64,000 nucleotides of DNA, from the NCBI RefSeq assembly GCF_900107535.1, contig NZ_FNRA01000002.1:1-64000 (forward strand), in the 5' to 3' direction. This document shows, in pieces, positions 43,757-52,627 of the stretch (its first letter is position 1; every line of letters starts with the position of its first letter). The stretch comes from Pedobacter hartonius (GTDB lineage Bacteria > Bacteroidota > Bacteroidia > Sphingobacteriales > Sphingobacteriaceae). Below the pieces are notes generated by a model. The model searched no databases. It saw only the letters and a list, made by a program, of their open reading frames with translations, and was not told where the DNA came from. Both the position numbers and the translations under genes were made by a program.

Positions 43757-44224
43757 CTATTTATCGGGAACAAAATTCATTGAAACTGAGTTGACACAGT
43801 TACGTGTATTTTTTGCTGTAAACCCCTCTCCTAAGAATACATGTCCAAGGTGTGCTTTACAATTTGCGCATACAATTTCTGTACGCGATCCATCCCCATC
43901 AGGGATCCGGATCACGGCACCTTTGATCTCATCATCAAAGCTCGGCCATCCGCATTCTGATTCAAATTTCGACTCGGAACGGTAAAGCGCCGCATTACAA
44001 CGTTTGCAGGTGTAGGTACCTTTCGCCGTATTGTTCAACAGTTTCCCGGTACCCGGATATTCCGTTCCCTTGCGTACAATCACATCCTCCTCTTCTTTTG
44101 TTAGCTTATTCCATCCCATAGTTCCGGTAGTTTTAGTGGTTTTCTCTTTGTCCTGTTTCTGGGCACAGGCTATGAGGCCGGTCATCATGACAAAGCCCAT
44201 GATTAAGATTAATTTATTGATCAT
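43757..44224 (-). CDS. msrB: Methionine-R-sulfoxide reductase B, lipoprotein form
   Basis: A 155-aa enzyme that repairs methionine-R-sulfoxide. It carries a lipoprotein signal (GLIAC lipobox at about residues 16-20), so it acts in the periplasm or at the outer membrane. The domain has two CxxC zinc pairs (CKRC and CANC), the substrate motif FESECGWPSFDDEI, HLGHVFLGEGF and the catalytic Cys in RNCVNSVSMNF. Length of the domain is normal. Confidence 0.95.
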   Translation of the reverse strand: MINKLILIMGFVMMTGLIACAQKQDKEKTTKTTGTMGWNKLTKEEEDVIVRKGTEYPGTGKLLNNTAKGTYTCKRCNAALYRSESKFESECGWPSFDDEIKGAVIRIPDGDGSRTEIVCANCKAHLGHVFLGEGFTAKNTRNCVNSVSMNFVPDK

Positions 44225-44318
44225 CTGTCGGTGTATTAGCTATTATATACGTTTAACAGCAAAACTCAGATTTTAGCGTGCCTGTTAGACAAATTGACAA
44301 TATCTTGATGTGCATAGC

Positions 44319-44352
44319 AAAAAAATAAGGCTCCCCAAAATGGAAAGCCTCA
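44319..44352 (-). terminator. Terminator of sucD
   Basis: GAGGCTTTCC / GGGGAGCCTT-type hairpin on the minus strand (44328-44351), followed by a U-run. Confidence 0.8.
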
Positions 44353-44374
44353 TTTAATATAATGATTAGAAGGA

Positions 44375-45247
44375 TTATTTTTTCAGCAGGTCTGCCATAG
44401 CCTGTCCGATTTCAGCCGGACTTTCTACTACGCGGATACCACATTCAGCCATGATCTTCATTTTTGCAGCAGCTGTATCATCAGCACCACCAACAATTGC
44501 ACCGGCATGACCCATTCTGCGGCCCGCGGGAGCAGTTTGTCCGGCGATAAAGCCTATAACCGGTTTTGTACCATTTTCTTTGATCCACAGTGCAGCTTCA
44601 GCTTCCATACCACCGCCGATCTCACCAATCATGATGATACCTTCAGTTTCAGGATCGTTCATCAGCAGTTCAACAGCTTCTTTAGTAGTTGTTCCAATGA
44701 TTGGATCTCCACCGATACCGATAGCTGTAGTAATACCTAAACCTGCTTTTACTACCTGGTCAACAGCTTCATAAGTCAGCGTACCTGATTTAGAAACTAC
44801 TCCAACGGTACCTTTTTTGAAGATAAAACCTGGCATGATACCAATTTTAGCCTCATCAGCAGTGATCACTCCCGGACAGTTAGGACCGATTAAACGGCAA
44901 TCTCTTCCGGCAATATATTCTTTAACCTGAATCATATCCTTTGTAGGGATACCTTCAGTAATACATACAATAACTTTAATTCCAGCTTCAGCAGCTTCCA
45001 TGATGGCATCTGCAGCAAATGCAGGTGGAACAAAGATGATAGATACATTCGCACCAGCCTGATCAACCGCATCTTTAACCGTATTAAAAACCGGTCTGTC
45101 TAAATGAGTTTGTCCGCCTTTACCAGGTGTTACCCCGCCAACTACGTCAGTTCCGTATTCTATCATTTGTGAAGCATGGTAAGTACCTTCATTTCCGGTA
45201 AAACCTTGTACAATTACTTTTGAATCTTTATTTACTAAAACACTCAT
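44375..45247 (-). CDS. sucD: Succinyl-CoA synthetase alpha subunit
   Basis: A 290-aa subunit that binds CoA and carries the phosphohistidine in the succinyl-CoA/succinate step of the TCA cycle. Seen are [20 protein letters not shown] for CoA binding, [33 protein letters not shown] and the active His in [17 protein letters not shown] (about residues 241-257). sucC is not adjacent, so the two subunits are encoded apart. It has an excellent promoter and its own terminator. Confidence 0.97.
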   Translation of the reverse strand: MSVLVNKDSKVIVQGFTGNEGTYHASQMIEYGTDVVGGVTPGKGGQTHLDRPVFNTVKDAVDQAGANVSIIFVPPAFAADAIMEAAEAGIKVIVCITEGIPTKDMIQVKEYIAGRDCRLIGPNCPGVITADEAKIGIMPGFIFKKGTVGVVSKSGTLTYEAVDQVVKAGLGITTAIGIGGDPIIGTTTKEAVELLMNDPETEGIIMIGEIGGGMEAEAALWIKENGTKPVIGFIAGQTAPAGRRMGHAGAIVGGADDTAAAKMKIMAECGIRVVESPAEIGQAMADLLKK

Positions 45248-45266
45248 GTATCTATAATTTTTTATG

Positions 45267-45297
45267 CAAATCTAAGATTATTGCATGGAATGCCAAA
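45267..45297 (-). promoter_or_regulatory. Promoter of sucD
   Basis: TTTG (45297-45294), 19 bases, TAGATTTG (45274-45267) on the minus strand; the start codon is 19 bases downstream of the -7 element. Confidence 0.8.
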
Positions 45298-45332
45298 TGC
45301 ATTTCAAACATTAATGAAAAGAAACAAGAATG

Positions 45333-47102
45333 CTACTTAGCGATGCCCTCAGAATGAAACTGCAGATCATAAAGCCGTTTATAATAACCATCTAACTTCA
45401 GCAGTTCCTGATGGTTGCCGGTTTCCATGATCTCACCTTTATCGAGCACAATGATCTGATCCGCCTTTTGTATAGTGGACAGGCGGTGGGCAATCACAAT
45501 GGAAGTACGCCCCTTCATTAGTTTATCGATTGCCGTTTGTATCAGTATTTCGGTTTCCGTATCTACGGAGGAAGTAGCCTCGTCCAGCACCAGGATGGAG
45601 GGGTTATAGACCAGGGCCCTGATAAAGGAGATCAGCTGGGCCTGCCCGGCTGAAAGGGTAGCCCCCCTTTCCATCACATTATACTGGTACCCACCCGGAA
45701 GCCTTTCAATAAAGTCATGCGCCCCAACTTTCACCGCAGCATCAACTACCTCATCCATGGTAATCTGAGGATTATTCAAAGTGATGTTGTTAAAGATGGT
45801 GTCAGAGAACAGAAATACATCCTGAAGTACCGTGGCAATGCTGGTTCTCAGATAACTCAGTTCATACTCCTGGATATTGACCCCATCTATCTTAATCTCG
45901 CCTTTCTGGATCTCATAGAACCGGTTCAGGATATTGATCGTAGAAGATTTTCCGGCACCGGTAGCCCCTACCATAGCAACGGTCTGCCCGGCCTTAACAT
46001 TAAAACTAAGGTCTTTCAACACATAATTTTCATCGTTATAGGCAAACCATACTTTATGAAAGGAAATATTCCCCTCCATTTTTTCGGGTACATAAGTCCC
46101 CTTATTGATTGTCCTCTCATCTGTATCAAGCACCCTGAAGACACGTTCTGCACCTACCATACCCATCTGCAGCGTATTGAACTTATCTGCCAGTTCCCTG
46201 ATCGGCTTAAAAAGCATGCTGATGTACAAGATAAATTCTGCTATTGTACCCGGGGTAACGCCGAGTGGTTTAGCAAGAATGCTCTTTGCACCATACCAAA
46301 CCAGCAGGCCCAGGCACATTGCTGAGATCACTTCTACAACCGGGAAGAAAATAGAATAATACCAGTTGGAACGGATGTTGGCATCACGATAGCGCTTGTT
46401 AATCTTTTTAAATTTGAGGTACTCCTGCTCTTCCCGTGCAAAATACTGAATGATCGAAATTCCGGTGATATGCTCCTGCAGATAGGTGTTCAGGTTAGAA
46501 ACCTCTGTTCTTACTTCCTGGAAGACCGCCTTAATAGAGCGTTGAAAGATTGAGGTTGCAATGATCAGCAGCGGCATGGGAAGCAGTACCATCAGCGTTA
46601 AAGCCCAGTCCGCGTAAAACATGACCCCGATAATGGCAATGACCTGCAGAATATCTCCTATGATCACGATCAGCCCCTCAGAAAAAATGTCAGAGATCGT
46701 TTCCAGGTCGGACACTGTACGTGTAATGAGCTGACCTATGGGTGTTTTATCAAAATATTTCAGCCTCAGGGTAGTGATGTGATTGAATACGTTGATCCTC
46801 AGGTCACGTATGGCTGACTGGCCAAGGGTATTTGTCAACAAGGTATGGCTGTACTGAATCGCACTCTGTAACACCAGCAACACAAGCATAACAATGGTCA
46901 TCACCAGCAGGCCATGGTACTGTCCTTTCAGAATATAATTGTCCAGCGTATACTTAATCAGGAAAGGCCTTACCGGCGCAACGATGGCAAGTAATATGGT
47001 AAGGATAACGGACCAGATAAATATCCCGCGGTAAGGCTTTACATATTGAAAGATTCTTTTCAACAGGTTTACATTAAACGCATCACCGGTTATTTTAGAC
47101 AT
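45333..47102 (-). CDS. ABC exporter, MsbA-like (fused TMD-NBD)
   Basis: A 589-aa half-transporter. Six membrane helices occupy about residues 20-310, followed by an ATPase domain with Walker A VGATGAGKSSTINILN, signature TLSAGQAQLISFIRALVY and Walker B ILVLDEATSSVDTETE. The signature reads LSAGQ in place of the common LSGGQ. It probably works as a homodimer exporting lipid or drug-like substrates. Start 47102 fits the usual N-terminus and lies two bases after the truA stop codon, indicating a truA-ABC operon. Confidence 0.92.
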   Translation of the reverse strand: MSKITGDAFNVNLLKRIFQYVKPYRGIFIWSVILTILLAIVAPVRPFLIKYTLDNYILKGQYHGLLVMTIVMLVLLVLQSAIQYSHTLLTNTLGQSAIRDLRINVFNHITTLRLKYFDKTPIGQLITRTVSDLETISDIFSEGLIVIIGDILQVIAIIGVMFYADWALTLMVLLPMPLLIIATSIFQRSIKAVFQEVRTEVSNLNTYLQEHITGISIIQYFAREEQEYLKFKKINKRYRDANIRSNWYYSIFFPVVEVISAMCLGLLVWYGAKSILAKPLGVTPGTIAEFILYISMLFKPIRELADKFNTLQMGMVGAERVFRVLDTDERTINKGTYVPEKMEGNISFHKVWFAYNDENYVLKDLSFNVKAGQTVAMVGATGAGKSSTINILNRFYEIQKGEIKIDGVNIQEYELSYLRTSIATVLQDVFLFSDTIFNNITLNNPQITMDEVVDAAVKVGAHDFIERLPGGYQYNVMERGATLSAGQAQLISFIRALVYNPSILVLDEATSSVDTETEILIQTAIDKLMKGRTSIVIAHRLSTIQKADQIIVLDKGEIMETGNHQELLKLDGYYKRLYDLQFHSEGIAK

Positions 47103-47104
47103 AA

Positions 47105-47857
47105 TTAATTTACAAAAGGATAAATGATGTTCACCAGATAGAGTCCGCATGCAGGTACTGACTGACCGGCATTACTCCTGTTTTTACTCTCTATTATTGC
47201 TTCAAGTTCCGGGAAACTGATTTCATTCCGGCCCACGAGAACCAGTGTACCCACAATTGCGCGCACCATATTTCTCAAAAAACGATCTGCAGAAATCTTA
47301 AAGATAAGACCTTCTTCGGTTTCAAGGAAATATGCCGCTGTAATTTTACAGTTATTGGTAGCAGTATCCGTATTCGTTTTGCTAAAGCTGGTAAAATCAG
47401 TGAAGTTCAATAACATTGCAGCGGCGGCATTCATCGCTGCCACATCCAGTCTGGCTTTATACAACCAGGAACGGTTCAGTTTAAAAGGATCTTTATGGAA
47501 ATGAAAATGGTACTCATAGGATCTTGACGTTGCATCAAACCGTGCATGTGCTGTATCGTCAACCTTAAAAATCCGTTTTACGGCAATCGCATAAGGCAGA
47601 AGGGCATTGATGCTTCCAATAGCGAGCGACGCTGCAGATTCAGTGATTCCCTGCAGGTCCATATGTGCGAAAAACCGGCTGGCATGTACACCTGTGTCAG
47701 TTCTGCCACAGCCAAGGGTCATTACCGGCTGCCTGAAAAAAACAGAGAGTGCTTTATCCAGTTCCTGCTGAACGGTTACCGAGTTGGGCTGTGTCTGCCA
47801 ACCGTGATAAGCTGTCCCGTCATAGGATAATTCGATAAAAAAACGTTGCGTATTCAA
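47105..47857 (-). CDS. truA: tRNA pseudouridine(38-40) synthase
   Basis: A 250-aa enzyme that makes pseudouridine at positions 38-40 of the tRNA anticodon arm. The N-terminal RFFIELSYDGTAYHGWQTQP, catalytic Asp in GCGRTDTGVHASRFFAHMD and FLRNMVRAIVGTLVLVGR are intact. No ATG precedes the fold; TTG 47857 is the likely start because a -7 element (TATTTTTG, 47872-47865) ends seven bases upstream and a farther TTG would lie behind the promoter. The leader would be almost absent. It shares an operon with the ABC exporter and is divergent from the DUF4293 gene. Confidence 0.93.
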   Translation of the reverse strand: MNTQRFFIELSYDGTAYHGWQTQPNSVTVQQELDKALSVFFRQPVMTLGCGRTDTGVHASRFFAHMDLQGITESAASLAIGSINALLPYAIAVKRIFKVDDTAHARFDATSRSYEYHFHFHKDPFKLNRSWLYKARLDVAAMNAAAAMLLNFTDFTSFSKTNTDTATNNCKITAAYFLETEEGLIFKISADRFLRNMVRAIVGTLVLVGRNEISFPELEAIIESKNRSNAGQSVPACGLYLVNIIYPFVN

Positions 47858-47864
47858 TTGACTG

Positions 47865-47872
47865 CAAAAATA
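47865..47872 (-). promoter_or_regulatory. -7 element of truA
   Basis: TATTTTTG on the minus strand, seven bases before the proposed TTG start; it decides between the two possible truA starts. Confidence 0.5.
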
Positions 47873-47914
47873 CTTTTTTCCCTTCAACTAGACAGGCGTT
47901 TACCAGTCTTTTAA

Positions 47915-47922
47915 TATATTTG
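47915..47922 (+). promoter_or_regulatory. -7 element of the DUF4293 gene
   Basis: TATATTTG, exact consensus, 20 bases before ATG 47943. Confidence 0.5.
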
Positions 47923-47942
47923 TTAAAAATTATTAAATTGAT

Positions 47943-48401
47943 ATGATACAAAGGGTACAATCTGTATGGCTTTTTCTCGCCAGTCTGACGCTGTTCTTAT
48001 TTCTTATGCTGCCCATACTAACAAAGGACACCCATACAGGCGAGCTCTGGCTGCAGGCAGGCGGAATCTATCAAAAGGTGAATAACGTCACTCAAAAGGT
48101 AGAAACCTATTCTGCACTGTTCGGGGGGACTATCTTTGCCGGCGTGATCTGCCTGGCCAATATTTTCAGTTTCAGAAACAGGGCGTTACAAAAACGCATC
48201 ACATTATTCAGTATATTTTTAATCCTCCTGCTGATCGCTTGCATTGTAAACTACGCACTGAAAATTCCCGGGGGAATTAATGGGGCCGCTTTTAATACAG
48301 GCAGCGGCATGCCCCTTATAGCTGTCATTTTTTGTGCACTGGCTTTCAGAGGGATCCGTAAAGACGAACAGCTGATCCGCTCGGCCGACAGACTGAGATA
48401 A
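47943..48401 (+). CDS. DUF4293 membrane protein
   Basis: A 152-aa protein with four membrane helices (residues about 8-27, 60-80, 92-110 and 126-140) that matches the DUF4293 pattern: it begins MIQRVQSVWLFLASL and has FRNRALQKRITLFSIFLILL between helices two and three. The family seems confined to Bacteroidota and has no known function. It lies upstream of the DEAD-box helicase gene with an 84-base gap. Confidence 0.88.
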   Translation: MIQRVQSVWLFLASLTLFLFLMLPILTKDTHTGELWLQAGGIYQKVNNVTQKVETYSALFGGTIFAGVICLANIFSFRNRALQKRITLFSIFLILLLIACIVNYALKIPGGINGAAFNTGSGMPLIAVIFCALAFRGIRKDEQLIRSADRLR

Positions 48402-48485
48402 TGCTTATTTAATTATTATTTCGTTATGTACCAAACAAATACCAAAAAATAAGCGTACCTTCGCGGCTTAATAAATAAAGTTATA

Positions 48486-50366
48486 ATGATAAACCCATTT
48501 AAATTATTGGGGATAAGTGATGACGTTGTTAATGCCGTAAAGGATTTAGGTTTCGAAAATCCAACACCTATTCAGGAGCAAGCTATTCCTGTGCTGTTAG
48601 AGGGCAATAATGACTTTGTTGGTTTGGCCCAAACAGGAACAGGAAAAACAGCAGCATTTGGTTTGCCGCTAATCGAACTGATCGATTTCAGTTCTAAAAA
48701 GCCTCAGGCATTAATTCTATGCCCTACAAGAGAGCTTTGCTTGCAAATTGCCAGCGACATCAAAAATTACTCAAAAAACACGCCTGGTGCTAGTGTGGTT
48801 GCCGTTTACGGTGGCGCAAACATTATGCAGCAATTGCGTGAGATCAGAAACGGTGTACAAGTTGTTGTTGCAACACCGGGTCGTATGTTAGACATTATCG
48901 GCCGTAAGGCTATAGATTTCAGTAGTGTGAAATATGTAGTTCTTGACGAAGCTGACGAAATGCTGAACATGGGCTTCCAGGAAGACATCAATGATATCCT
49001 GTCTACTACTCCTGACGACAAAAAAACATGGTTATTCTCTGCAACTATGCCTCCTGAAGTGAGACGTATTGCTAAGAACTACATGGACAACCCTACTGAG
49101 TTGACCATGGGTACCAAAAACACTGGTAACGTAAATATCGAGCATGAGTACTATGTGGTACGTGCAAGAGATAAATATGCTGCCTTAAAACGTATTGTGG
49201 ATTTCAACCCTGAAATCTTCGCAGTAGTGTTCTGTAAAACCAAATTGGATACACAGGATGTTGCAGAGAACCTGATCAAGGATGGGTACAATGCTGATGC
49301 TTTACACGGTGATTTGTCACAACAACAACGTGATAAAGTAATGCAGCGTTTCCGTGACCGTAATATGCAGTTGCTGATTGCAACAGATGTTGCCGCACGT
49401 GGTATTGATGTGAATAACGTAACACACGTTGTCAACTATTCACTGCCGGACGAAATTGAAAGTTATACGCACCGTAGCGGTCGTACAGGAAGAGCTGGTA
49501 AAACAGGTATCTCTATCTGTATCATCAACTCTAAAGAAATTGGCAAAATTCGTCAGATCGAAAGGATTATTGGTAAATCATTTACCAAGGCTGAATTGCC
49601 AACAGGATTTGACGTTTGCGAAAAACAATTGTTCTCTTTGGTTCACAAAGTTCACAACGTTGAAGTAAACGAAAGCCAGATTGACCAGTACATTCCGCGG
49701 ATCATGGATGAATTTGCTGAACTGAGCAAAGAAGACGTGATCAAACGTTTTGCATCTTTAGAGTTTAACCGCTTTTTAGAATACTACAAAAATGCTCCTG
49801 ATCTGAATGCAGCAGCATTGGATGAACGCGGTGAGCGTGGCGAACGTGGTGCAAGAGGCGCAAGGAACAGTGATTATACCCGTTTATTTATCAACTTAGG
49901 TTCGGTAGATGAATTTACAAGAGGTGATTTATTATCTTTTGTTTGTAACAACGGTAAGATCAGTGGTAAAAACATTGGTAAAATTGACCTTAAAGGTGTT
50001 TATTCATTCTTTGAAGTTGAAAATGCAATGGTTGATACCTTATTCACCAACTTCAACGATATCCAGTTTAACAACCGTGGTGTAAGAATCGAAAAATCTG
50101 GTGATGCGCCTGAAGGCGGCAGCAGCAGAGGCGGCGAACGAAGACCATACAGTGGTGGTGCTGAACGTAAAAGTTATGGTGGCGGCGAGCGTAAAAGCTA
50201 CGGCGGCGGAGACAGAAGAAGTTCTGGCGGAAGCGGAAGACGTGAAGGCGCAAGTGCCGGTGGCGGATTCAGAGATTTCTCTGGTAAACCACGTGAAGGC
50301 GGAAATGCAGGTGGAAGTGGAAGACGCGAAAGCAGCGGAAGCGGAGACAGAAGACGCAGATCTTAA
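48486..50366 (+). CDS. DEAD-box RNA helicase with DbpA-like domain and RG tail
   Basis: A 626-aa ATP-dependent RNA helicase, probably acting in ribosome assembly or cold response. Motifs in order: Q motif TPIQEQAIPVL, AQTGTGKTAAFGLP, PTRELCLQIA, VLDEADEMLNMGF, SATMPPEVRRIAKNY, ATDVAARGIDVN and HRSGRTGRAGKTG. After the core comes a short RG-rich link (DERGERGERGARGAR), a DbpA-type RNA-binding domain (YTRLFINLGSVDEFTRGDLL), and a 90-residue tail of Gly, Arg and Ser with SYGGGERKSYGGG repeats. The tail should bind RNA without structure preference. Confidence 0.95.
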   Translation: MINPFKLLGISDDVVNAVKDLGFENPTPIQEQAIPVLLEGNNDFVGLAQTGTGKTAAFGLPLIELIDFSSKKPQALILCPTRELCLQIASDIKNYSKNTPGASVVAVYGGANIMQQLREIRNGVQVVVATPGRMLDIIGRKAIDFSSVKYVVLDEADEMLNMGFQEDINDILSTTPDDKKTWLFSATMPPEVRRIAKNYMDNPTELTMGTKNTGNVNIEHEYYVVRARDKYAALKRIVDFNPEIFAVVFCKTKLDTQDVAENLIKDGYNADALHGDLSQQQRDKVMQRFRDRNMQLLIATDVAARGIDVNNVTHVVNYSLPDEIESYTHRSGRTGRAGKTGISICIINSKEIGKIRQIERIIGKSFTKAELPTGFDVCEKQLFSLVHKVHNVEVNESQIDQYIPRIMDEFAELSKEDVIKRFASLEFNRFLEYYKNAPDLNAAALDERGERGERGARGARNSDYTRLFINLGSVDEFTRGDLLSFVCNNGKISGKNIGKIDLKGVYSFFEVENAMVDTLFTNFNDIQFNNRGVRIEKSGDAPEGGSSRGGERRPYSGGAERKSYGGGERKSYGGGDRRSSGGSGRREGASAGGGFRDFSGKPREGGNAGGSGRRESSGSGDRRRRS

Positions 50367-50381
50367 TCTCCATAAATAATT

Positions 50382-50426
50382 AAACAGAAATGGCCTGGAT
50401 ATAGATCCGGGCCATTTCTGTTTTTA
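50382..50426. terminator. Terminator of the helicase gene
   Basis: An approximately 18-bp stem, AACAGAAATGGCC... with ...GGCCATTTCTGTT, followed by TTTTT. The flanking A bases on the left also allow function for the convergent ggt gene. Confidence 0.88.
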
Positions 50427-50444
50427 AAAAACTTTGTATCAGGT

Positions 50445-52133
50445 TTAAAATCCCATACCGGTATCATTGCCCCTTGGATCTGCGCCGGTTTCCAGTTCCC
50501 CGTTGGGTTTAACCAGGATGGCATCTACCCTGCCTATTGAACCGCGTTCCTTCAGCTGATATCCCTTAGCTTCCAGGTAACTTCTGGTAGAAGGCGATAT
50601 GGCGTTCTTTTCTACAGCCACTTCATCAGGCAGCCACTGGTGATGAAACCGGGGAGCCGCGACAGCAGCCTGCATACCCTGACCAAAAGCCAGCACATTT
50701 AATACCGTTTGAAATACCGAGGTGATAATGGTAGATCCTCCGGGAGTACCTACAACCATTAGTAACTTACCATTTTTTTCGATAATGGTGGGAGTCATGG
50801 AGCTGAGCATCCTTTTTCCGGCAGCGATGGAATTGGCTTCCCCGCCTATCAGTCCGTACATATTGGGTGATCCGGGTTTTACCGAAAAATCGTCCATTTC
50901 GTTATTGAGCAAAAACCCTCCTCCTTCTACCACTACCAGTGAACCGTAAGAACCATTCAAAGTTGTGGTAGCAGACACTGCATTTCCTTCAGCATCAATG
51001 ATGGAATAATGCGTAGTCTGCTCGCTTTCATATACTGGCAACACACCCGGCTGGATAACAGAACTGGGCGTGGCTTTCGTAAAATCCAGGTCTTTCATTC
51101 TCGACTCTATGTAACTGCTGCTCAGTAACGCAGCCTGTGGCACTTTAAAAAAGTCCGGGTCTCCAAGGTAGCTGGCCCGATCTGCATATGCCCTGCGCTC
51201 TACCTCAACCATCAGCTGAACAGTAGAATCCTGTTGAAAACCCCAGCGCTGCAAAGGATAGTTCCCCACCTGTTTGAGCATGGTTAACAATGCAATACCG
51301 CCACTGGAAGGAGGCGGCATGGAAATTACCGTGTAATCCTGATAATTGCCTGATACAGGTTTCCTCCAGACAGACTTATAGTCTTTCAGATCCTGCAAAG
51401 TGATTACTCCCCGTGTATGTGTCATCGACGCAACTATTGCCGAGGCAACCGTTCCCTCATAGAACCCTGCCCTGCCTTTATCCCTGATCAGTTTTAAGGT
51501 TGACGCGAGTTCAGGCTGTTTCAGCAGGTCGCCTTCCTTCCATACACCCTCTTTTACAAAAGCCACCGGCTTTCTGTTATATTTTAAAAAATCTTCTTTA
51601 TGCCTGTTCAGTTCAGATGCCTGTTGTGCCGTAACAGGAAATCCTTTTTCAGCAAGGTCAATAGCCGGCTGAACATCTGCTTTCCATTTCAGCTTTCCGC
51701 ATTTGCGATGGGCGCTGACCATTCCGTCAACAGATCCGGGTACACCGGAAGCCAGTGCCCCGAGCAGGCTTTTATCGGTTACAGGGTTTCCGTTCCCATC
51801 CAGGTACATGTCACGTGATGCTTTTTCCGGAGCTTTCTCACGGTAGTCCAGCGCATCTGAAACTCCAGATTTGCTCCTGTATACCATGAATCCGCCGCCG
51901 CCAATATTTCCGGCATTCGGATATACCACAGCCAGAGCAAACTGAACAGCTATTGCTGCATCTACTGCGTTACCGCCTTCTTTCAAGACTGCTACACCAA
52001 CTTTAGCAGCCTCCGGATGTGCGCAAACCACAGCAGCGTGTTTGTATCGTTGTATTTCCTGCCCCGCAGCAAGATGCGACGCAGACAGTCCGATATACAT
52101 GGAAAATAAAATTACCGGGAGCGTTTTATTCAT
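50445..52133 (-). CDS. ggt: Gamma-glutamyltranspeptidase
   Basis: A 562-aa periplasmic N-terminal nucleophile hydrolase that cleaves gamma-glutamyl bonds, as in glutathione. A signal peptide is present (MNKTLPVILFSMYIGLSASH). The large-subunit part includes AVDAAIAVQFALAVVYPNAG and IGGGGFMVYRSKSG. Autocleavage should occur before the catalytic Thr in EQTTHYSIIDAEGNAVSATT. The small subunit contains NNEMDDFSVKPGSPNMYGL and the SSMTPTIIEKNGKLLMVVG segment. Length is standard. It is monocistronic. Confidence 0.95.
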   Translation of the reverse strand: MNKTLPVILFSMYIGLSASHLAAGQEIQRYKHAAVVCAHPEAAKVGVAVLKEGGNAVDAAIAVQFALAVVYPNAGNIGGGGFMVYRSKSGVSDALDYREKAPEKASRDMYLDGNGNPVTDKSLLGALASGVPGSVDGMVSAHRKCGKLKWKADVQPAIDLAEKGFPVTAQQASELNRHKEDFLKYNRKPVAFVKEGVWKEGDLLKQPELASTLKLIRDKGRAGFYEGTVASAIVASMTHTRGVITLQDLKDYKSVWRKPVSGNYQDYTVISMPPPSSGGIALLTMLKQVGNYPLQRWGFQQDSTVQLMVEVERRAYADRASYLGDPDFFKVPQAALLSSSYIESRMKDLDFTKATPSSVIQPGVLPVYESEQTTHYSIIDAEGNAVSATTTLNGSYGSLVVVEGGGFLLNNEMDDFSVKPGSPNMYGLIGGEANSIAAGKRMLSSMTPTIIEKNGKLLMVVGTPGGSTIITSVFQTVLNVLAFGQGMQAAVAAPRFHHQWLPDEVAVEKNAISPSTRSYLEAKGYQLKERGSIGRVDAILVKPNGELETGADPRGNDTGMGF

Positions 52134-52203
52134 GAGGGAAGGTATTAGTTGCTTAAAAATAACGGTTTAACCTGGCATTAGAAACAGCCGGAGCAATCAA
52201 AAG

Positions 52204-52234
52204 GCAAAAAAAATCCGGATCAATTGATCCGGAT
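52204..52234 (-). terminator. Palindromic terminator
   Basis: A perfect 22-base palindrome (52213-52234, ATCCGGATCAA and its complement) followed on the minus strand by eight U, ending the 52269-52586 gene. Confidence 0.82.
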
Positions 52235-52268
52235 AGGTAATAATAGGTAATAGTTAGTACTTTTAAGG

Positions 52269-52586
52269 CTATTTCATTGGCTTGTCCATGATCTGAGAAG
52301 CTTTCAGATACACCTTTCCGCCTTTTTTATTGACATAATATTTACGGTTTTTTCCATCAATATATACATCTGTTCCATCAGGGGCCACCTTACCTTTATA
52401 CGTTTTATCGGCCACTTTCGAACTTCCTTTCACAGCAACTTCTGCAGTCTTATGACCAACACTGGTTGCAGTTTTATCGATAGTCTGACCAACACTTTTC
52501 TTTTTCTCCTGCGCCTGCGCAGATAAGGAAATGGTACCGGCGATTGCAAGGGTTAATAAACCCGATAAATATTTTTTGTTCATCAT
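52269..52586 (-). CDS. Small secreted basic protein
   Basis: A 105-aa exported protein with a signal peptide (KKYLSGLLTLAIAGTISLSA, cut near AQAQ). A Lys/Thr/Val-rich stretch (KKKSVGQTIDKTATSVGHKT) is followed by a short C-terminal module, GTDVYIDGKNRKYYVNKKGG. The module resembles the 'basic adaptor' repeats first seen in chlorella virus proteins, where they attach proteins to surfaces. Function unknown; cell-envelope association is an inference. Confidence 0.7.
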   Translation of the reverse strand: MMNKKYLSGLLTLAIAGTISLSAQAQEKKKSVGQTIDKTATSVGHKTAEVAVKGSSKVADKTYKGKVAPDGTDVYIDGKNRKYYVNKKGGKVYLKASQIMDKPMK

Positions 52587-52627
52587 TGTTGAGTTTTTAA
52601 TGGTAACAAAACAATGTATTGATTGTT

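Noticed and set aside
47858..47887. Farther upstream TTG start for truA
   Set aside because: The extension overlaps a perfect -7 element, so it would lie ahead of the transcription start, and it is not part of the family fold.
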